Origin: Thermoleptolyngbya sichuanensis A183
GTDB taxonomy: Bacteria > Cyanobacteriota > Cyanobacteriia > Elainellales > Elainellaceae
Length of the DNA: 64,000 bases
NCBI RefSeq assembly: GCF_013177315.1
Contig: NZ_CP053661.1
Location: forward strand, 4,898,001 to 4,962,000
Reading direction: 5' to 3'
The position numbers and the translations under genes are program-made. The notes under the pieces were generated by a model that was not told the origin of the DNA, searched no databases, and saw only the letters and a list, made by a program, of their open reading frames with translations. Below are positions 56,487 through 64,000 of this stretch, in pieces. Within the stretch, counting starts at the first letter, position 1, and each line of letters begins with the position of its first letter.

Positions 56487-57682
56487 GGCTTTTTCCCAAT
56501 AAGATCCGGCGTGAATTGTGAATGTAGAACCTGGTTGCCTGACACAAGTCCCGAAAGCCCAGAAAATTCGTTGTCTTGGGATCGAAGCCCATAGCTCCTG
56601 AGTTGGAGCCGGAGGGCTTGGTCAGAGGAGCTTTTGGGCCAGCGTCCCCTACGAGAAATCAGGGGTTTCCAGAGATGTGTCAGGCAGTCAGATGTAGAAC
56701 TAGAGCAGAAAACTTGTGAACACCAGTCGGCGAAAACCAGTCGGCTCAGAAGAGAGAGTTGAACGGGGTGCGGTTACGCAGGGCGGGTGAAATATTTTGT
56801 CTCAAAGACCTCATCGGCGCGGCAGGACAGCGAGAACCCCCTCAGGGTTCCTCAAAACAGGGAATCTCGAACAGATTGCAAGCTCGTCAGGGGCACTGGC
56901 AGAAGTGCAGGCAGAAGCCTTCCAGAACAGGATGACCCTGTTGCCTGAGCAGATCGCCGGAGACCCTGTCGCACTGCCGCAAGTGATCGAGCGCCTCGTG
57001 GAAGAAGCAGCGCGATCGCCCGTTTTGCGAAATCCAGCGGTTAGCCGTTCAAAAACTTTGATATGGAGTGCAGATCGACCCAGTTTGCTCAACCTTCTGT
57101 AAGAAGCCGACCCCAATTCAGGAGGCCCCAGGCAGATGGATAAAAACAAACCTAAAGTTGCAGGTCGATCAGCGCATACTGGGCCCTTCGCAGCGGTCTG
57201 CCCAGGATAATGCAGGATCGGAAAGCCGAATTCGCTGTAGATTCATTCCCAAGTACCAGAAGAGAAGCCAGAGGCGACTTCCAGCAGAAAGGAGTTTCAA
57301 CGGCTTGCAACCCTTTAGCGCTACGTCAGTCTACAGTTTAACATCCTTCTCGCAAACGACCAGAGGCTAATGGGTGATAGAGCAGGGCAAACGCCTACTC
57401 AGGACGCAAGGAGGGAAGAGAGGCAGAAGTGATTCCGTTGTTCTATCCTGCCCTGAGGCACTCGCCTGCCGGAAATCGCCAATCCCAAGCGCAAAGCCTA
57501 TCTCAGCAACATGAGCGATATAGAATAGGCAGTCCAGCAAGCGCTGCTCCCGGCGGGTAAAGCAGGGCTTCGGTCGCCATAGGATGCGTCTGTCCTGTTT
57601 CTCCTGTGGCTTTCGCTTGTCCTCTGATCCCCCGCAGCGGTAAGCTCATCCCACCTGCTGTTCTGGAACGAAGGAGAACGTC
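56487..57682. other. 1.2-kb spacer without an assured gene
   Basis: The best candidate is a 101-codon plus-strand frame (56797-57102) whose later part (MTLLPEQIAGDPVALPQVIE, then RLVEEAARS) reads like protein. I cannot match it to a family and its ribosome-binding site is poor. A second frame (57068-57370) has no support. The region may be a decayed gene. Confidence 0.4.
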
Positions 57683-58531
57683 ATGGCGGTGCAGGAGAAA
57701 ACGCTGACCTGTGGGCAGCTCGAATGGTTTTATCGAGCAGTAGAAGGAGATACAGCGAGCAACCGAGTGCCTGTCGTGCTGCTGCACGGGCTGCCTGCTG
57801 CGGGCTATAGCTGGCGCGGTGTGATGTTGGCGCTGGAGGAGTGGGGGTTTGGGGCGATCGCCCCCGACTGGATTGGTTTTGGTTCCTCGGCAAAACCCGA
57901 CCGCCGCACCTTTGCCTACACGCCCGATGCCTACGCCACTGCACTGGAAACGTTTCTGACCACCTTGGGGATCGATCGCTGCTCGCTGATTGTGCAGGGA
58001 TTCATCGGCTCTGTGGGGCTGCAATATGCTCTGCGCCATCCCGACCAGATCGAGCGGCTGGTCATCCTGAATGCCCCGGTGACGAGCCGCGCCAAACTTC
58101 CCTGGAAGATGCAGCAGTTGGGGCTGCCGCTGGCGGGCGAAATGTTCACCCAAGACCCGCTGCTGGTGGATCGGACGCTCGAAGGCGGCGGGGGCTATGT
58201 GGTGAAAGACGAAGATCTGGATGTATATCGCCGCCCCTTTTTGAAAAGCTCGGATGCGGGTCGGGCCCTGTTTGCCGCCGTGCAAAACCTGCGCCTGCCG
58301 CAGGCTACTGCCGAGATTGAGCAGGGGTTTCAAGCCTGGACGAAGCCCGTTTTGGTGGGCTGGGGAATGCGCGATCGCTGGCTGCCTTTCAGCCTGGCCG
58401 AGGCATTTGTGCAAGCCACTCCTGAAGCAGAACTGATCCAACTGCCGGACGTGGGGCACTATCCGCAAATCGACTGGTTCGACAAGGTGAATGAAGCGAT
58501 CCTGCCCTTCCTGCTGAGAACCGTCATTTGA
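57683..58531 (+). CDS. Alpha/beta hydrolase fold protein lacking the serine nucleophile
   Basis: 282 residues, start ATG at 57683 preceded by GAAGGAGA. Family text: VPVVLLHGLPAAGYSWRGVM with the oxyanion HG, IAPDWIGFGSSAKPDRRTFA, and the nucleophile elbow SLIVQGFIGSVGLQYAL. In aligned hydrolases the elbow reads G-x-S-x-G, but here phenylalanine (F107) takes the serine place. The later acid region (GMRDRWLPF) and histidine (DVGHYPQIDW) remain. It therefore may not hydrolyse esters, but could bind a ligand or act as a scaffold. The fold resembles haloalkane-dehalogenase-type enzymes. Confidence 0.85.
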   Translation: MAVQEKTLTCGQLEWFYRAVEGDTASNRVPVVLLHGLPAAGYSWRGVMLALEEWGFGAIAPDWIGFGSSAKPDRRTFAYTPDAYATALETFLTTLGIDRCSLIVQGFIGSVGLQYALRHPDQIERLVILNAPVTSRAKLPWKMQQLGLPLAGEMFTQDPLLVDRTLEGGGGYVVKDEDLDVYRRPFLKSSDAGRALFAAVQNLRLPQATAEIEQGFQAWTKPVLVGWGMRDRWLPFSLAEAFVQATPEAELIQLPDVGHYPQIDWFDKVNEAILPFLLRTVI

Positions 58532-58755
58532 CCCAGGTTCTCTCACTGCGGCCCTCTGGGCAGACCTCACGGTGACTCTCTCAGCAGATTCGGAGATCAA
58601 TATATTTCTTCAGCACTTTTTTTCCAGAAACATCCGCCTTTTGGAGGATAAAAAAGTCTCGATTCTTTACCCCGATCCCCTTGCAAAGGATCACATGTCG
58701 CATCACACTAAACGTGGGGATCAAACAGGCGTTAAACGGCGGTTAAGAGGTCATT

Positions 58756-60045
58756 GTGAAAAGGGTATTAGCGATTATTCTGGGCGGCGGTGCAGGCACC
58801 CGCCTGTATCCACTCACAAAGCTGAGAGCCAAGCCAGCCGTGCCGCTGGCGGGCAAGTATCGCTTGATTGATATTCCGGTTAGCAACTGCATCAATTCCG
58901 ACATTTACAAGATCTTCGTCCTGACGCAGTTCAACTCAGCGTCGCTCAATCGCCATATCTCCCGTACCTATAGCTTTTCGGGGTTCCACGAAGGATTTGT
59001 GGAAGTGCTGGCAGCACAGCAAACTCCCGAAAATCCCAACTGGTTTCAGGGCACGGCTGACGCGGTGCGGCAATATCTCTGGATGTTCCAGGACTACGAC
59101 GTAGATCAGTATCTAATCCTGTCTGGCGACCACCTCTATCGCATGGACTATAGCGATTTTGTGGAGCGCCACCGCGAAACCAAGGCCGACATTACGATTT
59201 CGGTGCTGCCGATGGACAATGAGCGGTCCTCAGATTTTGGTCTGATGAAGATCAATGAGGATGGACGCATCATTGACTTTTACGAGAAGCCCAAGGGCGA
59301 GGCCCTGAAGCAGATGCAGGTGGATACTACTGTGCTAGGGCTGACCCCCGAAGAGGCAAAGCTCAAGCCTTACATTGCGTCGATGGGCATCTATGTGTTT
59401 GAAAAGCAGGTGATGTTTGACCTGCTGCGGCGATCGCCCGAACAGACCGACTTTGGCAAGGAAATCATTCCCTCCTCTGCCAAAGACTACAACCTGCAGG
59501 CCTATTTGTATAACGGCTACTGGGAAGACATTGGGACAATCCGCTCGTTCTACGATGCCAACCTAGCGCTGACGCAACAGCCCCATCCGCCCTTTAGCTT
59601 CTACGACGAAAAGGCTCCCATCTATACCCGCGGGCGATCGCTCCCGCCCAGCAAGCTGCTCGACTGCACCATTACCGAGTCGATGATCGGCGAGGGCTGC
59701 ATTCTAAAAAACTGTCAGGTGCATCACTCTGTTCTGGGCATCCGCACGCGCATCGAGTCGGGCTGCGTAGTGCAAGACACGCTGATCATGGGGTCAGACT
59801 TTTATCAGCCCCTGGTCGAGCGCTCGAACAGTTGCGATGATGGCAAAGTGCCCCTCGGCATCGGCGCGAACACCACGATTCGCGGGGCAATTATCGACAA
59901 GAACGCCTGCATCGGCTGCGATGTCAAAATTTTGAACAAGGATCACGTCGAAGAAGCTGCCCGCGAAGAATACGGCTTCTATATCCGCAACGGAATCGTG
60001 GTGGTTCTCAAGGGGGCAACGATTCCAGATGGAACCGTGATCTGA
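58756..60045 (+). CDS. glgC: Glucose-1-phosphate adenylyltransferase (ADP-glucose pyrophosphorylase)
   Basis: 429 residues from a GTG at 58756, the typical cyanobacterial length. [20 protein letters not shown], then [45 protein letters not shown] and the C-terminal left-handed beta helix ([20 protein letters not shown]) are all present. It makes ADP-glucose for glycogen and is normally activated by 3-phosphoglycerate. It lies downstream of the diverged hydrolase, 224 bp away. Confidence 0.97.
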   Translation: MKRVLAIILGGGAGTRLYPLTKLRAKPAVPLAGKYRLIDIPVSNCINSDIYKIFVLTQFNSASLNRHISRTYSFSGFHEGFVEVLAAQQTPENPNWFQGTADAVRQYLWMFQDYDVDQYLILSGDHLYRMDYSDFVERHRETKADITISVLPMDNERSSDFGLMKINEDGRIIDFYEKPKGEALKQMQVDTTVLGLTPEEAKLKPYIASMGIYVFEKQVMFDLLRRSPEQTDFGKEIIPSSAKDYNLQAYLYNGYWEDIGTIRSFYDANLALTQQPHPPFSFYDEKAPIYTRGRSLPPSKLLDCTITESMIGEGCILKNCQVHHSVLGIRTRIESGCVVQDTLIMGSDFYQPLVERSNSCDDGKVPLGIGANTTIRGAIIDKNACIGCDVKILNKDHVEEAAREEYGFYIRNGIVVVLKGATIPDGTVI

Positions 60046-60092
60046 GGATTCAGACCTTAGGGTTTGGTTCTGGAGGGCAAGACTCTGCTGCT

Positions 60093-60722
60093 GTGGATCA
60101 ACGCACTGCTGCCCCAACGCCAACGGTTTTTCATCTGATTGTTCTGATTGGTCTGCCGGGAAGCGGAAAGTCCACGCTGGCGCAGGTTTTAGTCAATAAC
60201 TATGGCTGTCGGCTAGTGTCTACAGACGCGATCCGGGGGCGACTGTTTGGCGACGAGGCGACGCAGGGCCCCTGGCCGCTGATCTGGCAGGAAGTCGAGC
60301 AGGCTTTTCGAGCGGTGACGGGCGTTCGTCCAAATCAAATCGTTCTGAAGCGACGGTCTGACGCTGCAAAGCCGCTTACGCGCACCCCGTCTCACGAAAT
60401 CTCTCATACGCTCTACGACGCGACCAATGCAGCACGGCGGCAGCGGCGGGAGGTCGTGCAACTGGGGCGGCGCTGTGGCTTTTCACACATTACGGGGCTA
60501 TGGCTAGATGTGCCGCTGAGCCTGTGTTTGGAGCGAAACCGAAAGCGCGATCGCCAGGTTCCTGAACCCATCATCGAGCAGATGCATTGCCGCCTCTCCA
60601 CAGCCCCACCCAGCCTCAGCGACGGCTTCGATACCTTGATTCACCTGCCGCCAGCCTTTTGTCCAGACCCTACAACCTGGGATTCGGCTCGGTTTGGGAA
60701 ACCACACCCCCAATTCTCTTGA
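60093..60722 (+). CDS. P-loop kinase-like ATPase (AAA_33 type)
   Basis: 209 residues from a GTG at 60093. Walker A GLPGSGKST is at 20-28, then GCRLVSTDAIRGRLFGDEAT, HTLYDATNAARRQRREVVQL and ITGLWLDVPLSLCLERNRKR. This is the layout of polynucleotide-kinase-like or seryl-tRNA-kinase-like small P-loop proteins. The middle (QIVLKRRSDAAKPLTRTPSH) looks like a short insertion. It follows glgC by 48 bp on the same strand and may be co-transcribed. The substrate is unknown. Confidence 0.8.
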   Translation: MDQRTAAPTPTVFHLIVLIGLPGSGKSTLAQVLVNNYGCRLVSTDAIRGRLFGDEATQGPWPLIWQEVEQAFRAVTGVRPNQIVLKRRSDAAKPLTRTPSHEISHTLYDATNAARRQRREVVQLGRRCGFSHITGLWLDVPLSLCLERNRKRDRQVPEPIIEQMHCRLSTAPPSLSDGFDTLIHLPPAFCPDPTTWDSARFGKPHPQFS

Positions 60723-60856
60723 AGCTTTGATAGGGTTGGAATAGGGGCGTTGTCGCCACCCCCCAGTTGGTATGCCTAACCCATTGGCTCAAGTAGCTTG
60801 ATCGATTCGAGGAATCTGAGCCATTCAAGCGATTCAAGCAATTCAGCAAGTCAAGT

Positions 60857-60890
60857 AATTCAGTCAATTCAGTCAATTCAGTCAATTCAG
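60857..60890 (+). repeat. 9-bp tandem repeat before the DnaJ gene
   Basis: AATTCAGTC occurs three times exactly, then AATTCAG, ending 16 bp before the ATG at 60907. Looser related text (ATTCAAGCG, ATTCAAGCA) precedes it. Confidence 0.9.
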
Positions 60891-60906
60891 AGTAGGTGAT
60901 GACCCG

Positions 60907-61884
60907 ATGGCTGCTCAGGACTTCAAAGACTACTACGCCATCCTTGGAATCAGCAAAAGCGCCAGCGCCGACGAACTCAAGCGGGCCTACCGCAAACTGG
61001 CGCGGCAATATCACCCTGACATGAATCCTGGCAACGCGGCAGCCGAGGCTCGCTTTAAGGAAATCAACGAAGCCTACGAAGTGCTGTCTGACCCAGACAA
61101 GCGCCGCAAATATGACCAGTTTGGGCAATATTGGAAACAGGCAGAAGGCTTTGGCGGCGGCGCTCCGGGCGACTTTGGCGGATTTGACTTTAGCCAATAC
61201 GGCAGCTTCGATGATTTTATCAATGAGCTGCTGGGCCGGTTTGCGGGCGGCGTTCCGGGTGGCGATCGCAGCTATGGCTATCGTCCGGGCACTCCACCGG
61301 GGGGCTTTGGGGGGTTTGGTGGGTTTGGCGAACCTCCGACCAGCGCGGGCGGCGATTTGGAAGCCAACCTCAGCATGACCCTATCGGAGGCGTTTAAGGG
61401 TGTGCAAAAACGACTAATTTTGGGCAGCGAAGAAATCGAGGTGCGGATTCCGGCGGGGGCCAAACCGGGCAGCAAGATTCGCGTGCGGGGCAAAGGACAG
61501 ATGAATCCCTATACCCGTCAGCGAGGAGATTTGTATCTCAAAATCGACATCCAGCCCCACCCGTTTTTCCGATTTGAAGAGGACAATCTGGTGTGTGAAG
61601 TGGCGATCGCCCCTGATGAAGCCGTGCTGGGAACCGCCATCGACGTGCCTACGCCAGACGGTCTCGTGACCATGAACGTGCCCGCTGGAATCCGCTCCGG
61701 CCAAACGCTGCGGCTGCGAGGTAAGGGCTGGGTGAATCCTAAAGGCGGGCGTGGCGATCAGTTGGTGAAAATCGTCATCGTGCCTCCTAAGGATCTCAGC
61801 CCTGCTGAGCGCGAATACTACGAAAAAATCCGCGATAGCCGGACGTTTGACCCCCGTAGTGGACTAAAGCACATCCGGCTCTAG
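60907..61884 (+). CDS. DnaJ-family co-chaperone without zinc finger (CbpA/type II-like)
   Basis: 325 residues. The J domain occupies about 6-70 with HPD at 36-38 (RQYHPDMNPG). A Gly/Phe-rich linker follows at about 78-150 (FGGGAPGDFGGFDFSQYG, then GGFGGFGGFGEPPTSAGG), then the C-terminal substrate-binding domains (ANLSMTLSEAFKGVQKRLIL, PAGAKPGSKIRVRGKGQ and VPAGIRSGQTLRLRGKGW). There is no CxxCxGxG zinc region. It stimulates DnaK ATPase. The ribosome-binding region sits next to the 9-bp tandem repeat. Confidence 0.93.
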   Translation: MAAQDFKDYYAILGISKSASADELKRAYRKLARQYHPDMNPGNAAAEARFKEINEAYEVLSDPDKRRKYDQFGQYWKQAEGFGGGAPGDFGGFDFSQYGSFDDFINELLGRFAGGVPGGDRSYGYRPGTPPGGFGGFGGFGEPPTSAGGDLEANLSMTLSEAFKGVQKRLILGSEEIEVRIPAGAKPGSKIRVRGKGQMNPYTRQRGDLYLKIDIQPHPFFRFEEDNLVCEVAIAPDEAVLGTAIDVPTPDGLVTMNVPAGIRSGQTLRLRGKGWVNPKGGRGDQLVKIVIVPPKDLSPAEREYYEKIRDSRTFDPRSGLKHIRL

Positions 61885-61910
61885 CCCTTATTTTCGATTC
61901 AGAAAGCTGT

Positions 61911-62000
61911 AGGACTTATGCACTGGTGACAAGTGTGCTGGGTGTTGGACGATTTCTTGCGGACACAGCCCGCGAGAAATCGTCCAACTGCGTAAGTCCT
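61911..62000 (+). repeat. 90-bp palindromic dispersed repeat, copy 4
   Basis: Starts AGGACTTATGCACTGG and ends CTGCGTAAGTCCT. The inner arms TTGGACGATTTCTTGCGG and CCCGCGAGAAATCGTCCAA pair with two mismatches. It is flanked by the direct text AAGCTG and sits inside what looks like a 13-bp tandem duplication (GATTCAGAAAGCT). Confidence 0.92.
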
Positions 62001-62112
62001 AAAGCTGATTCAGAAAGCTGGCTCCTGAAAAGCTGCGCCCCACATTTACCTCCTGAGACAGAGGACACCCCTGGATCGAGTTACATACTCTGGAGATATA
62101 TCTTGACTCCCT

Positions 62113-62145
62113 GAGGGGATGTGCCTACCGCACGTCCCTCTTTTT
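62113..62145 (+). terminator. Rho-independent terminator downstream of the DnaJ gene
   Basis: GAGGGGATGTGC pairs with GCACGTCCCTC (one bulge, one G-T) across CTACC and is followed by TTTTT. Confidence 0.75.
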
Positions 62146-62208
62146 GTCGCTGATATGGATTGTTGCTGATGTGGGCGCGATGGGGTGCGCGGGGCTGTAG
62201 GGATTGGG

Positions 62209-62236
62209 GATTTTAGATTGCCGATTTTAGATTGCC
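62209..62236 (+). repeat. Perfect 14-bp tandem duplication
   Basis: GATTTTAGATTGCC occurs twice, followed by a partial third unit (GATTTTGG). Confidence 0.93.
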
Positions 62237-62293
62237 GATTTTGGATTATGAAGCCACGGATTTATTGAGCTTTTAGCTATTCCAGGCTTTTGG

Positions 62294-63913
62294 CTACCTC
62301 GACTCCAGCGGCAGAAACACCGTCAGCACTTCGCCTCGCTGGGGTCGTTGTTTCACGATTAGCTTACCGCCTAGCGCCTGGAACAGATTTTTGGTTACCG
62401 CTAGGCTAAGGCTGAGGCTACCCGTTTCGGGCTGGAACATCAGCAGTTGCCCCAGCGATTTTAGCGGTGGCACAAAGCCCAGATTAGCTCCGGCTGGGTC
62501 GGCGGCTGGTTGTTCTGCCTCAAATTGGAGCTTGAGCTGGTGTCCGGCTAGCTCCACCTGGAGGCGAATTTCGCTCCCTGGCGCAAGGGTCTGCGTGAGT
62601 CGGTCGATCAGCCCGGTCAAAACCTGATCAAACAGGTTGGGGTCGGTGACGACGTTCGGCAGCTTTTGGGGCAGTTCGACCTGGAGCGTCAAACTGCGCT
62701 GGCTGGCAAGCTGCTTCCACCGGGACACGTTTTGCTCGAACACCTGCGCCAGGGACACCGGGGCCAGGGGCATCAGCGGATGCTTGACCGGAGCCGTTTC
62801 TAGTTCTGCGGCGCGGAAAATCAGGTTAAACCGATCGATTTGTTCGGTGCATTCTTGGTCGATGACTTGCAGGCGCTTTAGCACGTCGGGGCTGAGGTCT
62901 TTGCGCTTGAGCAGGAGCCGCGTCAGGGTGCGGATGGTGGTCAGCGGCGTGCGGACTTCGTGGGCGATCGCCTGCAAGAGTTCCATATCCAGGTGTTCGC
63001 TCTTGGCGCTCAGCAGATTATCTGCCTCTGCCTGGCCCTTGCGGCTAGCATTGTTTCCATTGGTCGAGCTTGACTGCTGCAAGCCCAGGGCGATCGCCTC
63101 GCCATCATGGAGCCAGTGCAAGGGCGACACCTCAACGACCTCGGCCGCTTCTTCTGGGACACTGGAGCGATCGCCCACAGTCGGCAGCGAGTTGGGATGG
63201 GCTTCCCACTCCAGCGGCTCTGGCAAAAAGTCGAGCATCAGCCGATTGAACCGGGAAACCAGTCGATAGTCGGGCAATGCGGTGGGGCGATCGTCGGGAC
63301 GATTGGGATCGAGCGGCATGAACTGGATAACCAGTGGCTCGATCTGTCCCAAGATCCCCGCCCCTGCGAACAGCAGCCGTGCCCGCAGCGCCTGCCACGC
63401 CGCCCGCACCACCACCGGGTCAAAGGACAGCATAAACGCAGGCGTGCCTTCCAGATCTTCCCCTAGCACCATCACCAGCCCAAAGGTGGGCGTTAGCACC
63501 AGGCAAAACTGCTCCGCCGCCAGCGGATCATTGGGCATGAGGGGCACCGTGGCCGCCGTAGAGCCGTGCGGGGCGTTGTGCTGGGCCGAGGGCAACAGCC
63601 GGAACGGAAGCCACGACGCGGTTTCTAGCGCATTTACCGTGAAATTCCAGGTGGCAACTCGTGCGACCACATCGGGTGCTTCTAGCACGGGCAGCGGCCC
63701 CGATAGCACCAAAGCCTGGGCTTTTGCTTTGGAAGATCGAGGTTTGGGGTCAAGGGGGAGCGTTTCCAAAAGTAGATGGTTCAGCGCGGCGATCGCCCCC
63801 CACCATTCGCGCTCAGCCTTAAGCTGCTGCCGGGCCACAGGGCCAGGCTGCCGCACCGGGCTTTCTGCCTGGGCAACGACTTCACTGAGGGTGGGTAGAT
63901 ACCACTTATGCAC
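62294..63913 (-). CDS. Histidine kinase-like protein with degenerate ATPase domain
   Basis: 539 residues from a GTG at 63913 (HKWYLPTLSEVVAQAES), which seems a better start than the TTG at 63934. A ~300-residue N-terminal region, possibly a sensor domain (LVLTPTFGLVMVLGEDLEGT), precedes HisKA with histidine in LLQAIAHEVRTPLTTIRTLT (H318). After it the ATPase region (FDQVLTGLIDRLTQTLAPGS) lacks the N-box asparagine. No D-x-G-x-G box is seen, only a remnant near LSLSLAVTKNLFQALGGKLI. ATP binding is therefore doubtful. It may act as a phospho-accepting or regulatory partner. No response regulator gene is beside it in the window. Confidence 0.85.
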   Translation of the reverse strand: MHKWYLPTLSEVVAQAESPVRQPGPVARQQLKAEREWWGAIAALNHLLLETLPLDPKPRSSKAKAQALVLSGPLPVLEAPDVVARVATWNFTVNALETASWLPFRLLPSAQHNAPHGSTAATVPLMPNDPLAAEQFCLVLTPTFGLVMVLGEDLEGTPAFMLSFDPVVVRAAWQALRARLLFAGAGILGQIEPLVIQFMPLDPNRPDDRPTALPDYRLVSRFNRLMLDFLPEPLEWEAHPNSLPTVGDRSSVPEEAAEVVEVSPLHWLHDGEAIALGLQQSSSTNGNNASRKGQAEADNLLSAKSEHLDMELLQAIAHEVRTPLTTIRTLTRLLLKRKDLSPDVLKRLQVIDQECTEQIDRFNLIFRAAELETAPVKHPLMPLAPVSLAQVFEQNVSRWKQLASQRSLTLQVELPQKLPNVVTDPNLFDQVLTGLIDRLTQTLAPGSEIRLQVELAGHQLKLQFEAEQPAADPAGANLGFVPPLKSLGQLLMFQPETGSLSLSLAVTKNLFQALGGKLIVKQRPQRGEVLTVFLPLESR

Positions 63914-64000
63914 GGCTGCGCGTCCTGGAAACAAACGGTTCCAATATCGATGAGTGCAGAGCAGTGAGGTAAAACGCGGCTGCCATTGCCCCTAGAGAGG

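Noticed and set aside
57503-58600. 365-codon minus-strand frame antisense to the alpha/beta hydrolase
   Set aside because: It mirrors the codon pattern of the clear plus-strand gene at 57683-58531 and its translation resembles no protein; it is a GC-driven shadow.

Overview
The window is cyanobacterial chromosome. It carries psaM (photosystem I), psb34 (photosystem II assembly), sasA (KaiC-interacting clock kinase), a tocopherol cyclase, glgC and several cyanobacteria-only hypothetical families. The octamer GCGATCGC (HIP1) recurs throughout. The sequence is fairly GC-rich with AT-richer spacers. Species cannot be fixed from the sequence; a filamentous Leptolyngbya-like organism would fit.

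Layout. 1-1.5 kb: nested transposon debris (an ISKra4-type element cutting an IS630-type element), a 111-bp MITE with intact target duplication, and the first of four copies of a ~90-bp palindromic repeat. 1.5-2.3 kb: RTX/calcium-repeat protein. 3.4-5.6 kb: a translationally coupled pair (cysteine-cluster protein and tocopherol cyclase). 5.8-8.6 kb: small housekeeping-type genes (YajQ, MAPEG, SLOG/DprA-like, FHA). 9.3-33.5 kb: a large exopolysaccharide/O-antigen region with glycosyltransferases, a Wzy-like polymerase, a Wzx-like flippase, a Wza-like export protein, a Wzc-like chain-length/BY-kinase protein, two Gfo/Idh/MocA dehydrogenases, the dTDP-rhamnose genes rfbC-rfbD-rfbA-rfbB, and a WecG/TagA/CpsF transferase. 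A phosphoglycosyl transferase that could start the chain lies 16 kb further on at 49.3 kb. 33.5-36.1 kb: ABC exporter and MscS channel. 36.3-39.2 kb: secA. 39.4-41.3 kb: a redoxin/2OG-Fe(II) oxygenase fusion broken by three short tandem duplications, next to an intact redoxin. 41.4-47.7 kb: serine hydrolase, SIMPL protein, two small hypotheticals, a codB-like permease, psb34, dienelactone hydrolase. 48-53.5 kb: sasA, sugar transferase, psaM between minisatellites, hypotheticals, tRNA-Gly(CCC). 54-64 kb: HD phosphohydrolase, deoxyhypusine/homospermidine synthase-like gene, an alpha/beta hydrolase lacking its serine, glgC, a P-loop kinase, a DnaJ protein and a degenerate histidine kinase.

How it works together. 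The polysaccharide genes supply a near-complete Wzx/Wzy-type pathway: rhamnose donor synthesis, glycosyl transfer, flipping, polymerisation, length control and export. Most other genes are single housekeeping or photosynthesis genes.

The strongest unusual signals are (1) the Prx-P4H fusion gene, frameshifted by perfect 16-, 14- and 4-bp tandem duplications; (2) a window-wide abundance of 10-25 bp tandem duplications and 13/14-bp minisatellites, one of which runs through a stop codon; (3) four dispersed palindromic repeats, all in one orientation; (4) enzyme-family proteins that have lost key catalytic residues; and (5) a coupled gene whose product combines an E-x-K motif with a five-cysteine tail beside tocopherol cyclase.
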